Below are positions 12,329 to 20,645 of a stretch of 64,000 bases of DNA, piece after piece. Position 1 is the stretch's first letter. Each line of letters opens with the position of its first letter. The DNA is from Effrenium voratum (lineage: Eukaryota; Sar; Dinophyceae; Suessiales; Symbiodiniaceae): NCBI GenBank assembly GCA_963377175.1, contig CAUJNA010000490.1, forward strand, positions 147,001-211,000. Direction: 5' to 3'. Under the pieces are notes generated by a model that had not been told where the DNA came from, made no database searches, and saw only the letters and a list, made by a program, of their open reading frames with translations. Made by a program: the position numbers and the translations under genes.

Positions 12329-12874
12329 TCACTTCCCTGACGAGTCACACTTCTCGACCATGACGATGCCATCGCTTCCAAACTTGATGTTCATCAACCC
12401 GCCATCGTCGCGGGAGCAATGGGTGAGAGTTCCACCCTCCTCAAAGTCGATGTGGCGAAACACAACACCCTCAGGCTCCTTAGGCTCAAACTCAAGCCTG
12501 GCGGCGGGCCCAGACTCAGGCTTGGTTTTCTTGAGGAAACCGGCATCACTGCCATCACTGCCAGGCTTGGTTTTCTTGAGGAAACCGGCATCACTGCCAT
12601 CACTGCCAGCACCGCTACCGCTGCCACTACTCATGGCAAACAAGGGGTTGCGTGACCCCTGCAGGCAGCCCCTTGACGTGGACGTGGCTCCGTGGCTGCA
12701 GGCTCCCACACATCTCTGTCTCAGTTGTCTCAAGGCCAGACTTGACTGAACCAGCATATTTGCCCTCCTAAACATCGGTTTGCTTCTGCAAGTTGCTGAA
12801 TCATCAAACATGTAACACGTGAAACCAACATTTTGCAAGGGATCGAACGTTTGCTGCGTTGCATCTTGCATCAT
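12329..12874 (-). CDS. hypothetical protein with a duplicated 15-residue repeat
   Basis: A 181-codon open frame. A more likely start is Met81 at 12,632-12,634, giving about 100 residues that begin with a Ser/Gly run. The protein then has two exact 15-residue repeats (core GSDGSDAGFLKKTKP) and an acidic C-terminal half with FEPKEPEGVVFRHIDFEEGG, which could be a small beta-rich domain. No family is recognised. It reads away from the hairpin-rich interval and ends about 70 bases before the left inverted repeat. The repeat is perfect at DNA level, pointing to a recent duplication. Confidence 0.45.
   Translation of the reverse strand: MMQDATQQTFDPLQNVGFTCYMFDDSATCRSKPMFRRANMLVQSSLALRQLRQRCVGACSHGATSTSRGCLQGSRNPLFAMSSGSGSGAGSDGSDAGFLKKTKPGSDGSDAGFLKKTKPESGPAARLEFEPKEPEGVVFRHIDFEEGGTLTHCSRDDGGLMNIKFGSDGIVMVEKCDSSGK
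12518..12607. repeat. 45-bp direct tandem repeat, two copies
   Basis: Two adjacent copies, 12,518-12,562 and 12,563-12,607, identical in sequence. The length is a multiple of three, so the repeat keeps the overlapping minus-strand frame open. Confidence 0.9.
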
Positions 12875-12945
12875 GCATCTGAATGCATCTCATGAGATCC
12901 TTTAGACACCACAAAATAATATGATGTCACCAGGTGTGATTTGAA

Positions 12946-13097
12946 CTGGCCGGTCATTAAGGACATGCTTTTTATGCCTTTTTTTGTGTGCTTTTTTTTG
13001 GACCGAACACCTTGTTTTTTCGCGCGCGCGTTCTTTGTCAAAACAATCTGTTTTTCGGAAGTGTTTTTTTGCCGAAAATCTTGGGGAGGGAGGGGGG
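12946..13097 (+). repeat. left copy of a ~152-bp inverted repeat (candidate TIR)
   Basis: Begins CTGGCCGGTCATTAAGGACA and ends in a G-rich tract (GGGGAGGGAGGGGGG). The same sequence occurs in opposite orientation at 53,584-53,736 with only a few substitutions and homopolymer-length changes. Both copies are flanked on the outside by TGAA (12,942-12,945 here), which fits a 4-bp target duplication. Weaker similarity may continue further outward with indels, so the exact end is uncertain. Internally the copy contains T-runs and a CGCGCGCGCG stretch. Confidence 0.7.
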
Positions 13098-13179
13098 CCT
13101 TGATGTTTGGACAATCCGGTGGCTCAGAGAGTTGTTTTTGCTATGTCAGCTGGTAGTGAAACTTGGCGCACGTGCGGCC

Positions 13180-13615
13180 ATGGACATTTACGGGGGTGAC
13201 GCTGACGAGCTCGCGCATTGCGTGGCGCTGCATGTCATTGAAATGAAGATTGACGACGAGATTATTGTCAGGAAATGCAGCCGGGTCCTGCGGTTGATCA
13301 TGGAAAGAACTGGGCGAAGAGCCGCGATGTTTCCTTTCGCAGTCGTTCTTGCTGGTGTGGAGCGCGCGCTGATTTCGCCATTGCCTTCTGATGATATGGC
13401 CAGGGAGCCTCTTGTGCGGGATTTGTGCTCTCCAGGCTCTCCAGGACCAACGCAACGTCCACGCGTCACTGCTGAAGAGCGGGCCTTTTGTGGAAGAGTC
13501 GACCCAGGTTCTGCACTTCTTGAACGAACTGGCCGACATTGACGGACCTCTTACACCATTGGGGATGCTGTTGGACGATGCTTGTTTGACTTTGCGTGAG
13601 CTTGTTTACCCTTGA
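13180..13615 (+). CDS. hypothetical small protein, frame change in the middle
   Basis: Starts at ATG 13,180 (MDIYGGDADELAHCVALHVI) and reads about 85 residues of helical, charged sequence. Near 13,400-13,430 the coding character moves to another frame (ICALQALQDQRNVHASLLKS) and continues to a stop at 13,613-13,615 with FLNELADIDGPLTPLGML. A short intron or a one-base indel would join them. No family is recognised. It is the first gene inside the left inverted repeat, and a hairpin of the local family lies 26 bases after its stop. Confidence 0.45.
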
Positions 13616-13640
13616 ACTCTGACTGAACTTGCATCTAGAA

Positions 13641-13662
13641 AAGGCTGCGGAAACACAGCCTT
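13641..13662. repeat. CTGYG-N4-CRCAG hairpin 1
   Basis: Stem AAGGCTG/CAGCCTT closed by GGAAAC with one C/A mismatch. It lies downstream of the stop at 13,615. Confidence 0.7.
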
Positions 13663-13882
13663 TCCCCTGAGAGCCCGGCTCAGCTTAGGTTTTTGCTTTG
13701 CCTGAGAAGTTTGGCAACTCCTGAGTTTTACAAAGCACAAGGAAAAGCGTGTCTGTTTTGCTGCCAGCGGTGCGTGCGGCTCAGTGAGTTTTCGCCCGCC
13801 GCCCGCCCATTCGGTTCAACTGGCTCAGCTTCGGTTCGGCTTCAACTCGTTGTCCAGCTTTGCAACCAAAGCTGGCGAAGCC

Positions 13883-14413
13883 ATGGCATCCAGGTACTTG
13901 GAGGAGGGCTCACCTGGCATTCTGCGGGGGCATTGCCTATACAAGTTGGCGGAAGACATCCAACGAATCACTTGCGGGCAACCAGACAAGATCCCTTTCT
14001 CGATGCTCATCAAGGTCTGCGAGACTCTGGGCCCTCTGGACAAAGACAACCGGATGAACTCCAAGATCATCAGCAAGTGCTGCGCCACATGCGCTGTGCT
14101 TGAACACTTCTTCCGCCACAAGACACCGGTGACTGATGTGCGCTACAAGGACGGCTTGTGGATGTTTGATGAGTACGAGATGCTGCGGCCGATGAAGGGG
14201 AAGCTGAACATGGTTAAGCTTGACGAGCTGCGCACTCTCCATGACCAAATGTTGCAGGTGAGCGAGGCCCTGGATGTGTGGGGCGGTCTTGCCGCTGGCC
14301 ACGACGCAGAGTGTGTGTTTCTGGCCATACTCTGGCCAGTCCATGTCCTGATACAGGACTTGCAGCCGGTGCTTCGAGAGTTCACATACGTACACACTGC
14401 GGCAACACAGTGA
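13883..14413 (+). CDS. hypothetical protein, about 176 residues
   Basis: ATG at 13,883 (MASRYLEEGSPGILRGHCLY). The frame is open further upstream to 13,784 without an ATG, and a CTTAGG acceptor-like site sits at 13,685, so an upstream exon is possible. The protein is helical and charged, with CLYKLAEDIQRITCG, a Cys-rich middle (SKCCATCAVLEHFF) and a C-terminal hydrophobic part (FLAILWPVHVLIQDLQP). No family is recognised. Unusually, the last codons and the TGA stop (14,411-14,413) lie inside a hairpin of the local family, which supplies the C-terminal residues AATQ. Confidence 0.55.
   Translation: MASRYLEEGSPGILRGHCLYKLAEDIQRITCGQPDKIPFSMLIKVCETLGPLDKDNRMNSKIISKCCATCAVLEHFFRHKTPVTDVRYKDGLWMFDEYEMLRPMKGKLNMVKLDELRTLHDQMLQVSEALDVWGGLAAGHDAECVFLAILWPVHVLIQDLQPVLREFTYVHTAATQ
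14395..14412. repeat. CTGYG-N4-CRCAG hairpin 2, overlapping a stop codon
   Basis: Stem CACTGCG/CACAGTG around GCAA-type loop bases. The TGA of the preceding gene begins in its 3' arm. Confidence 0.75.
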
Positions 14414-14593
14414 GTGTTTGGGCTGAGCTTGAGGGGCTGCTGCAGCCTGAGAAACGATGTGTTTGCTGCCGCATGCTTGTTTGCAGGCAAGAAAAATAGC
14501 ACCTGGGGCAATATTTGTCAATTTGAGATGCTTTTTGCGCAATTTACTTTGCAGCGCTCTGGTCCAAACTGGCCTTTTTTTAGGGGAGCCAGG

Positions 14594-14966
14594 ATGGAAC
14601 AGTCACCTGCGTTGCGCGCCATGACCGAGGCTGGGGCTCGACGACGGAAGATCGAGGCATTGAAAACGCAAATGGAACACCTAACGGAAGAGTTGCAGAT
14701 GGTGGTAGCTGTTGAGATCCTGATGAGGCAGGAGTACCACAATCTGGATTCGGCGCTGGACCTCATCGAGGAGTTCCAAAACACGCGCAATGGCAGGCAG
14801 CAGCTGTTTATTGATTCTGAGAGGGGCAGAGACTTTTCAGGTTGAGTCTATGCGCAGGATGTCGCTCCGCATGTGGCAGACGGCAATTACGACGGTCATC
14901 GATCACAAATTGTGGCAACGCACGCAGGAGCTGGAGAAGTTAGAGTCTGAATTGCGCCGGCGATAG
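14594..14966 (+). CDS. small coiled-coil protein, unknown function
   Basis: ATG 14,594 starts a helical, heptad-like sequence (MEQSPALRAMTEAGARRRKI, then QMEHLTEELQMVV and a Leu/Glu-rich segment). The frame stops at 14,845, but coding character resumes in another frame (RRMSLRMWQTAITTVIDHKL, then TQELEKLESELRRR) to a stop at 14,964-14,966, consistent with a short intron or an indel near 14,845. No enzyme motif is visible. It sits in the co-oriented array, and a hairpin follows about 50 bases after the stop. Confidence 0.5.
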
Positions 14967-15018
14967 ATGTCCCATGTTTATACTGCCGGAGTTCCACGCA
15001 GCGCTGCTGCCGCGAAAA

Positions 15019-15040
15019 CCAACTGTGTGCCCGCAGTTGG
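15019..15040. repeat. CTGYG-N4-CRCAG hairpin 3
   Basis: Nine-base stem CCAACTGTG/CGCAGTTGG with one T-G wobble and loop TGCC, about 50 bases after the stop of the coiled-coil gene. Confidence 0.8.
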
Positions 15041-15249
15041 TTCTTGTTAATGGCCAACACCTCTGCAAATTCCAACAGTAGCTTAGTCTTGACTTTACAT
15101 GTTTCGGGCGCAAGGTCGGAACAAGAAAAAGACCCTCTTACGCAAGGCTAATGGTGGTAGAGCTGCAGTCTTCGATTCGTGCCTGTGTTTGCTCGGGCGC
15201 GCCTGTGAACAGTTTGAAACATGTGTCAGGGATGCTGTGTTCATGTCGT

Positions 15250-15788
15250 GATGGTTGAAATGCCCGCCGCAGCTGTTAAGGAACATCTGTGGAACATCTG
15301 CGGAAACGCAGCTGTCAGTCAGACAATGCCGTGGAATTCTGACTGGCAGGCCGTGCGCGATGTCTGCGGATGGAAATGCAAGACCCCGTTGTTCAAGAAG
15401 AAGGCCTTCAAAGACAGCGGTGTGACGGTTTGCGGTTGGAACTTTGAGGTGATTTGCTGCGTGTGCCTGCTGGAGGGAAAGGCTGAGGCTGGCCTGCAGC
15501 ACAGCTGGCGCTACACCAGGGATGAGGCCTTCAAAGTTCGGTCCGAAAATTGCGAACCGCCGATGTGTACTAACTGGGTGGGCGCCGTGTATGATCGCTT
15601 GCCGCCATCATCGCAGGCATCCTCGGCTGAGTCCGCCGCCGCTCCCGCCCGAGGAAGTGCTTAAGGATATCTTGGACGAGCTGACAGGGGTGCAAGGCCG
15701 TGTCAACAAGATAGAGATGATGATTATTAAGCTGCTGAATCAGAAGGAGACAATCAAGCACAAGGAGACAGTCTTCGAGCATCGCTAG
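15250..15788 (+). CDS. hypothetical Trp/Cys-rich protein with frame change
   Basis: Open from 15,221; an ATG at 15,251 is equally possible. The first part is rich in Trp and Cys (NSDWQAVRDVCGWKCKTPLF, GWNFEVICCVCLLEGKAEAG, LQHSWRYTRDEAF), suggesting a compact zinc-binding or disulphide-poor fold, but no known pattern fits. At about 15,600-15,650 coding character passes to another frame (LPPEEVLKDILDELTGVQGR, then a coiled-coil-like tail ending FEHR) with its stop at 15,786-15,788. A small intron in the Pro/Ala-rich linker would explain this. A hairpin of the local family is in frame near the N-terminus (residues ICGNAA) and another follows the stop by 6 bases. Confidence 0.5.
15298..15311. 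repeat. CTGYG-N4-CRCAG hairpin 4, in coding sequence
   Basis: Core CTGCG GAAA CGCAG. It lies in frame in the Trp/Cys-rich gene and encodes CGNA. Confidence 0.8.
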
Positions 15789-15794
15789 ACGCAA

Positions 15795-15810
15795 ACTGCG
15801 GCCACGCAGT
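15795..15810. repeat. CTGYG-N4-CRCAG hairpin 5
   Basis: Perfect stem ACTGCG/CGCAGT with loop GCCA, starting 6 bases after the stop at 15,788. Confidence 0.85.
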
Positions 15811-16227
15811 CTTGCCAGTGTTTCACTTGAATTGCTGCCGCAACAGTCTCTTCGCACATTTTGCAGCCAGAAAAAAATCGCAGCGCAATGCTTTGTCAAT
15901 CCATGAGCAAGGGCCCGCCCTGGGTTGGCTGTGCAGCTCTTCGAGTAGGGTATGCAGGCATCTGGTAACACTGCACGACGTTGTTTTTTCGGTTGTGTTG
16001 TCGTTGGCGACAGCAGGAATTGCCCTTCGCCTCTTCAACATAAAGCTTCCGCAACTCCATGCGCACCACATTGTTGACAAAACTGCATCTAGAACCAGCT
16101 CTGCACCCGCAGTTGAACAGTTGCTGTCGAATGATCTATTTGTTGGAGCTCCTGGCCTTGGTTGTTCAAACTTACTTACTCAGGCTGCTAGTGGAAAAAA
16201 ACAGCTCTCAAATGTTGTTGCCGTTCA

Positions 16228-16599
16228 GTGATCATGAAACACAACTGCATCTCACACTGCTTGCGCGCCAGCCTTGGCTTCAAGCAAGGGCAAGGCAGAT
16301 TGAAGACTGCTTTGGCAACACAGCAGGACATGCCGCGACATTCCGACGAGTATGGCAGTGTGGCGCTACACTTGTTCATGAATGTCAATTTCGACTGGCA
16401 TGTCTTGGCGCACCGAAGGTGCAGCGGGTTTCTTGCTACACCTGCTGGAAGCATAGTTCCAGCAGATCTTGTCTACAGGCATGGTGGAAACTGGCAGGAA
16501 GATGCGGCCAAGAATGCCGCCTTAAGGGAACTGGTAGAAGAGGCTGGGTTGCAGCTGGACTCCACCACTTTTTCACGCTGGCAAAAGACACGACGCTGA
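16228..16599 (+). CDS. Nudix-like protein fragment
   Basis: The open frame contains a near-canonical Nudix box near its end: ALRELVEEAGL fits REUxEExGU, with the preceding glycine and an acidic residue seven positions before the Arg (Asp in place of the usual Glu). Nudix proteins hydrolyse nucleoside diphosphate-X compounds such as ADP-ribose, using the Glu residues to bind metal. Upstream residues (FLATPAGSIVPADLVYRH) fit the strand that normally precedes the box. Coding character seems to move to an overlapping frame after 16,560 (HHFFTLAKDTTLINQKF), so the gene probably continues after an intron or indel toward 16,690. It lies directly before the ADP-ribosyltransferase-like gene. The family call rests on this motif alone. 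Confidence 0.45.
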   Translation: MIMKHNCISHCLRASLGFKQGQGRLKTALATQQDMPRHSDEYGSVALHLFMNVNFDWHVLAHRRCSGFLATPAGSIVPADLVYRHGGNWQEDAAKNAALRELVEEAGLQLDSTTFSRWQKTRR

Positions 16600-16990
16600 T
16601 AAACCAGAAATTTCAGGACAGGTTTGGGAAAGTGCATGGGGTTGGGGCGTGTGAAAAGCTGCATGTCCCTGTACGTTTGTTCTAACTATTGCAAACACTG
16701 TTCAAGCAATGCCCCTGCAGGAAGGCAAGCGGAGAAACGAAAACCACATCAATTTCGGCTTCGTCTTGCCGTCTTTCTGCCACGATACACTAGAGGTCCA
16801 TGGCCCTCAACGCATTGGCAAACCCGAGCTCCTGCCACACGGGATGGCCAATGTGGATGGGGTCTCAACAAAGCCGCTCGACCAGAATTCCGGGCACAAG
16901 TGGGTGAAGGTCAATACGATGCTGAGTCATCGCGACCTCTATGACCTTTGCAGGACGCCGCTTGCAGACTTCCTGGACAGAGTGAACCAA

Positions 16991-17012
16991 GCCGCTGTGG
17001 CAACACAGCGGC
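16991..17012. repeat. CTGYG-N4-CRCAG hairpin 6, in coding sequence
   Basis: Nine-base stem GCCGCTGTG/CACAGCGGC with loop GCAA, in frame in the ADP-ribosyltransferase-like gene. Confidence 0.85.
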
Positions 17013-17430
17013 CATCACACAGGGCACTGGAAAGCATTGAACGACTGCCGCTGAAGTCGGTCCTCATCGCGAGCGAGATGCTGGCGAATCTCCTGAAGCT
17101 GTCGCATGTGGCTGGCACAAAGTCATTGGAGTTGGCCACTCCATTGGTGCAAGCCCCGTATGATGACCTGAGGAACAACATCGGGAGATTGACCAAGCGT
17201 CCAAAGTGGGAAAAACACGGGAGGAGCCAGAGCAACCACCCCCTTGCAAAGGACCCAGCATTGGTGGAGATGATGGTGCGGCACTGGGCGCACGTCCACG
17301 GAGTCTGCGACTCTCTGGGCCAATGCCGCCATTTCCCCCAGGAGACCTCGAAAAGCTCTGGCCACATCGAGTTCGATTACTTGCAGTCGGACAGACTGCG
17401 CTCTGCGCAGTGGCAGCGTCGTATTCAAGA

Positions 17431-17450
17431 CATCTGCGGAAACGCAGATG
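17431..17450. repeat. CTGYG-N4-CRCAG hairpin 7, in coding sequence
   Basis: Perfect stem CATCTGCG/CGCAGATG with loop GAAA, in frame just before the HGT motif. Confidence 0.85.
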
Positions 17451-17815
17451 GCATCCACGTGCACTCGGTGGTTCACGGCACGTACTGGGAATGTGCCCCG
17501 GCAATCCTGAGACAGGGAAAGCTGACTGCGTCAGATAACGACGCCGGGCTGGGGGCACGCGAGTATCACGGCCGAGGAGGCCGTGGAGTCGGAGTGCGCC
17601 TTGCCAAGAAATTTGTGGTTGGTAATGATTCCTGAATGTTTAGTCCTTGGTTGTTGTAGTCTTGCCTGTTCGTGCCTTGCCGACCTTGTGCGCCAAGGTA
17701 CACAGCAGAAGACTGGGAGCACGTCTTCGACCACTACGCGTGGAAGACAAATGTCTTCGGCAACAATGTCTTCTACGCTTTGGGCTTCCAGCTTCTGGGC
17801 CACACCCCCAGGACG

Positions 17816-17820
17816 ATTTT
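17816..17820. repeat. target-site duplication of the Copia element, left copy
   Basis: ATTTT directly outside the LTR; the matching copy is at 37,402-37,406. Five bases is the usual size for Ty1/Copia insertions. Confidence 0.85.
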
Positions 17821-18170
17821 TGTCAAGAGACGGCAAGGTGACGTCCCGTGGGACGCTATGCACCGAACCCTCAAGCTGTAATACCAACCACGTAGAAAGG
17901 TGTATACGGACGATGCCGTTATAGCCGAACCCGTGTAAACGTTGTAAGGGAGAAGGAATGATAGTTACAACAGTGGTCCTGACAAATGCAGCGCAAGCGA
18001 CGTGTTTTCCGCTCTCAATGCCGATCACGTGTGAATGCAGCTACACATCAGATCTTGAACCTCAATTGTGTCTTGAGCCAAATGGCAATCAATGGAACTT
18101 GGTAAGCAACACTAACATAGACCTCAGAACAGCTTCCCAATTTAGGCACGGGGCCTAGAGGGTTTTAACA
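17821..18170 (-). repeat. 3' LTR of the Copia element
   Basis: 350 bases beginning TGTTAAAACCC and ending CA when read on the minus strand; it matches 37,046-37,401. The last 18 bases (plus-strand start TGTCAAGAGA) differ more between the two LTRs than the rest. It contains a spliced-leader-like segment. Confidence 0.9.
18072..18086 (-). other. dinoflagellate spliced-leader-like segment in the LTR
   Basis: On the minus strand GCCATTTGGCTCAAG, which differs from the end of the dinoflagellate spliced leader (GCCATTTTGGCTCAAG) by one missing T. It lies in the middle of the LTR. Confidence 0.6.
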
Positions 18171-18180
18171 TCCCCCATTT
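18171..18180 (-). promoter_or_regulatory. polypurine tract
   Basis: AAATGGGGGA immediately before the 3' LTR on the minus strand, the standard position of the plus-strand DNA priming site of LTR retrotransposons. Confidence 0.8.
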
Positions 18181-18650
18181 GGGTCGCATTGTTCATCATG
18201 CGGTCCAAACACCACAAAACGTTCCACTGGCCACGGCCTCAACTACGAAATCGTGTCGTGCATTCTTTTACTTGCTATCACTACACCGTTCATTCGCTGT
18301 GAAACATGCCGGGTTCGATTGTACGAAAAGTGAAACATTCATCCTCCAATCGAAGCACACAACCATATGCAGGTGTATATAATACACAATCGTCACGTCA
18401 TTTGACCACCAACGAACAATCCAGCTGCCGCATTTGCGCATCGCGCAGCTGTCATCCATAAATGGGATGGCCGCAAAAGTCCACCAGAGGCGCCTGCTTG
18501 TAATCGGTCTGCATATTTCCGGCAAAGAAACATCGGTGAGTAATCAATGCAAAACATAGCCATTCCAGATACCATGGACAATGCATAAATAATGAAAAGA
18601 TATCATCTATAAGGTAATAGTTCCATCCATGAATATCCAGAGCGTCATAG
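18181..18650. other. 3' untranslated region of the Copia element
   Basis: About 470 bases between the last long frame and the polypurine tract with no convincing frame on either strand. Confidence 0.5.
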
Positions 18651-18843
18651 TCATCGGAATATGTAACCATGTACACACCCAATCATCTTGGACACATGAA
18701 TATAAATCTTGACATAAGTCGTTCCACCGAAACAGTGTCGATGTGACGCAAGTAACAGATGGGGACTGACCCACATCGTACCGCAATCAGCATCTTCACG
18801 AAGCATACCTGTCCCCAATGGACAGCCTATGGGTACGTCGGCG

Positions 18844-18875
<32 letters not shown>

Positions 18876-18917
18876 AAAAAAACAAAAAGTAAAAAAAAAA
18901 AAAAAAAAAAAACAAAG

Positions 18918-18949
<32 letters not shown>

Positions 18950-20645
18950 AAAAAAAAAAAAGAAAAAAAAAAAAAAAAAAAAAAAAAAAAACAAAAAAAA
19001 ATAAAAAAAAAAAAAAACAAAAAAAAAAAAAAAAAGAAAGGGGGGGAAAAAAAAAAAAAAAAAAAAGAAAAAGAGGAACTCCTCGTCTAAAAAAAAAACA
19101 AGTTGTCTGGTCTGTCTCGGTAGCCCGGACACACTTCTTGTTGTGATCCTCTGGCAACCAGTGCCCTTTCCGAAGGCACCAATCCAGCAGGGGTGTGTCG
19201 CACTTGTTCGGGTCGATGGCCGAGATGATGGCGCTCACGTTGACCGTGTAACCATTCTTGCCAAGGTTTAGGCCATCCCTCACGAATGATATATACTTAC
19301 AGTTGAAAGCTAGTGCAAAACATCTGAAAATAATATCACCCACCGGGTGCACTCGGTCCTTGACCTGGAGCTTCATTTCTTCCTTGGTGACATCGAGGAT
19401 TCTCGCTGCAATCCACAGCTTGTAGAATGTGTAAAGTCCCTCGCATTTGCACACCATCATACGAATATAATCTTCACGCTCCTCAACCGATCGGAAGGAT
19501 CTCGACCGAACATTCTCCGACTTCTTCGCTGTTGATGGTAAGAGTATACCTTCCTGATCCTGATCGGTGATGTTGGGGTACCTCTTGAAGTCATTGTGAT
19601 AAGGGCAGCCTGGCCTCCCTTCGAGTCCGGCATTCATCGTTCTCTCCTCACCACCTTCAAACATCCCCCACATCTTGGATAGCTGGAGTGCGATAAATCC
19701 TGCCATGTACTGAGCCTCACGCGGCTCGTCAAGGCAGATCGCCATCCGTTGGGAACTTATAATGTCCCGTGACGCCAGATCGGTGTCGCGGTAATGCCAA
19801 CCGCTGTCTTCTTCTTCTGACGCATAGCCGGATGTATATCCTTGCGTGTCCATGTCGTCATCGTCTCCCGGAACTTCCTCCGCTTCGTCTTCATCCTCCT
19901 GTGCTGCCGCATCGTGGTTAGCTTCTTCCTGTGCACGCCTGGCATCTCCAGAGACGTTGGGGTTTTGGTTTTCCTCCTCGTCATCGGAGTTGATGTGGAT
20001 GTAGTACCTTCCGATGGAGATCAGTTGTGCCTCGCACTCCAGGCATAAGCAGAAGCAGGTGGGGATCGCGGTCGCACATGATGGACATATCCGGCACCTC
20101 AGTCCTTCCCATGTCTCATCATTCAGGATGACGACTTTGCTGATTTCGTCCCGGACCTCGTTGACCTGTGCATTGAACTCCTCCATCTTGTTGATTCGAT
20201 AGAGTTCGCAGGCACGATTAACCATGTCAACGATGTAGCGCAGATTATCGGCACCTGTCTCTGTCTCCGGCATCCTCTCGCTGATCTTTGTGACGTTCTG
20301 GAGGAACATCGCTGCCGACTCTTGGGATGAGTTGACGAAGCCAGGGCAGATCTCGTTCTCCACACACTTCGAGTACGCCCTCTTGATGTCAGCGTACTCC
20401 AGGCGCTTCCCTCCGTTGCTTTTGCCAATCCAAATGGACTTGACCTCATAGAACGGGATCACGTCAAAGACCATAAAAGTCCCATTAGCCGCGACTCCAG
20501 CTCCATACCGCGCGAGGGTTGCACTGGGAATGTAGATGATCGCAATCGGATCCCCTCTCCTCACGTTCCGCAGCGTCGTCTTCGTCGCCACGTTCATCTC
20601 ATCCCATGGAGCAAACGCAGTGCAGCGCCAGCCTGTTCCCGCCAT
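18651..20645 (-). CDS. Copia 3' extra ORF, C-terminal half of a KptA/Tpt1-like domain plus unknown region
   Basis: A 664-codon frame that starts inside the end of the 1,311-codon frame. Its first ~70 residues (TLRNVRRGDPIAIIYIPSAT, then a GTFMVFDVIPFYEVKSIW segment) continue the RNA 2'-phosphotransferase-like domain begun in that frame, so one indel or a programmed shift separates the halves. The middle is helical. It is followed by CRICPSCATAIPTCFCLCLEC (possible zinc site), an acidic linker, and an unknown C-terminal domain with HSPVGDIIFRCFALAFN-type sequence. A run of about 80 Phe/Leu-type residues comes from an A-rich tract in the DNA and is not a real protein feature. Role in the element is unknown. 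Confidence 0.6.
18844..19100. repeat. A-rich tract, about 230 bases
   Basis: Almost pure A on the plus strand with scattered single C, G or T and one GGGGGGG run, inside the 664-codon Copia frame. It could be the poly(A) tail of an inserted retrocopy, an expanded homopolymer, or low-quality assembled sequence. Confidence 0.8.

Larger units (their letters stand above)
16709..17820 (+). pseudogene. ADP-ribosyltransferase-like gene, 5' part, split by the Copia insertion
   Basis: Frame open from ATG 16,709; coding character is good from about 16,900. The N-terminal half is helical (HRALESIERLPLKSVLIASE). Near 17,470 the motif VVHGTYWECAPAILRQGKL resembles the His-Gly-Thr strand and following helix of ADP-ribosyltransferase and KptA-type folds. 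A probable intron (about 17,600-17,700, containing stops) separates this from a second exon (YTAEDWEHVFDHYAWKTNVF) that fits the next strand-helix of the same fold. The exon is cut at 17,820 by the LTR retrotransposon. Its continuation resumes in frame at 37,407 once one ATTTT target copy is removed. The likely chemistry is NAD-dependent transfer, but this is inferred from fold-like motifs only. Two family hairpins lie in frame (residues AVATQ and ICGNADG). Confidence 0.5.

Noticed and set aside
12988..13179. N-terminal extension of the first array gene into the inverted repeat.
   Set aside because: The extra residues derive from T-runs of the repeat; the ATG at 13,180 starts where coding character begins.
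17828..17837. LTR edge placed at the TGACG (17,839) or CGGCAAGG position because identity between the LTRs is strongest from there.
   Set aside because: Only the edge at TGTCAAG/TGTAGAG gives TG...CA ends on both LTRs, a TGG primer-binding site and a matching 5-bp target duplication.
18827..19146. Open frames of poly-Phe and poly-Lys.
   Set aside because: Direct reading of the A-rich tract, not protein.
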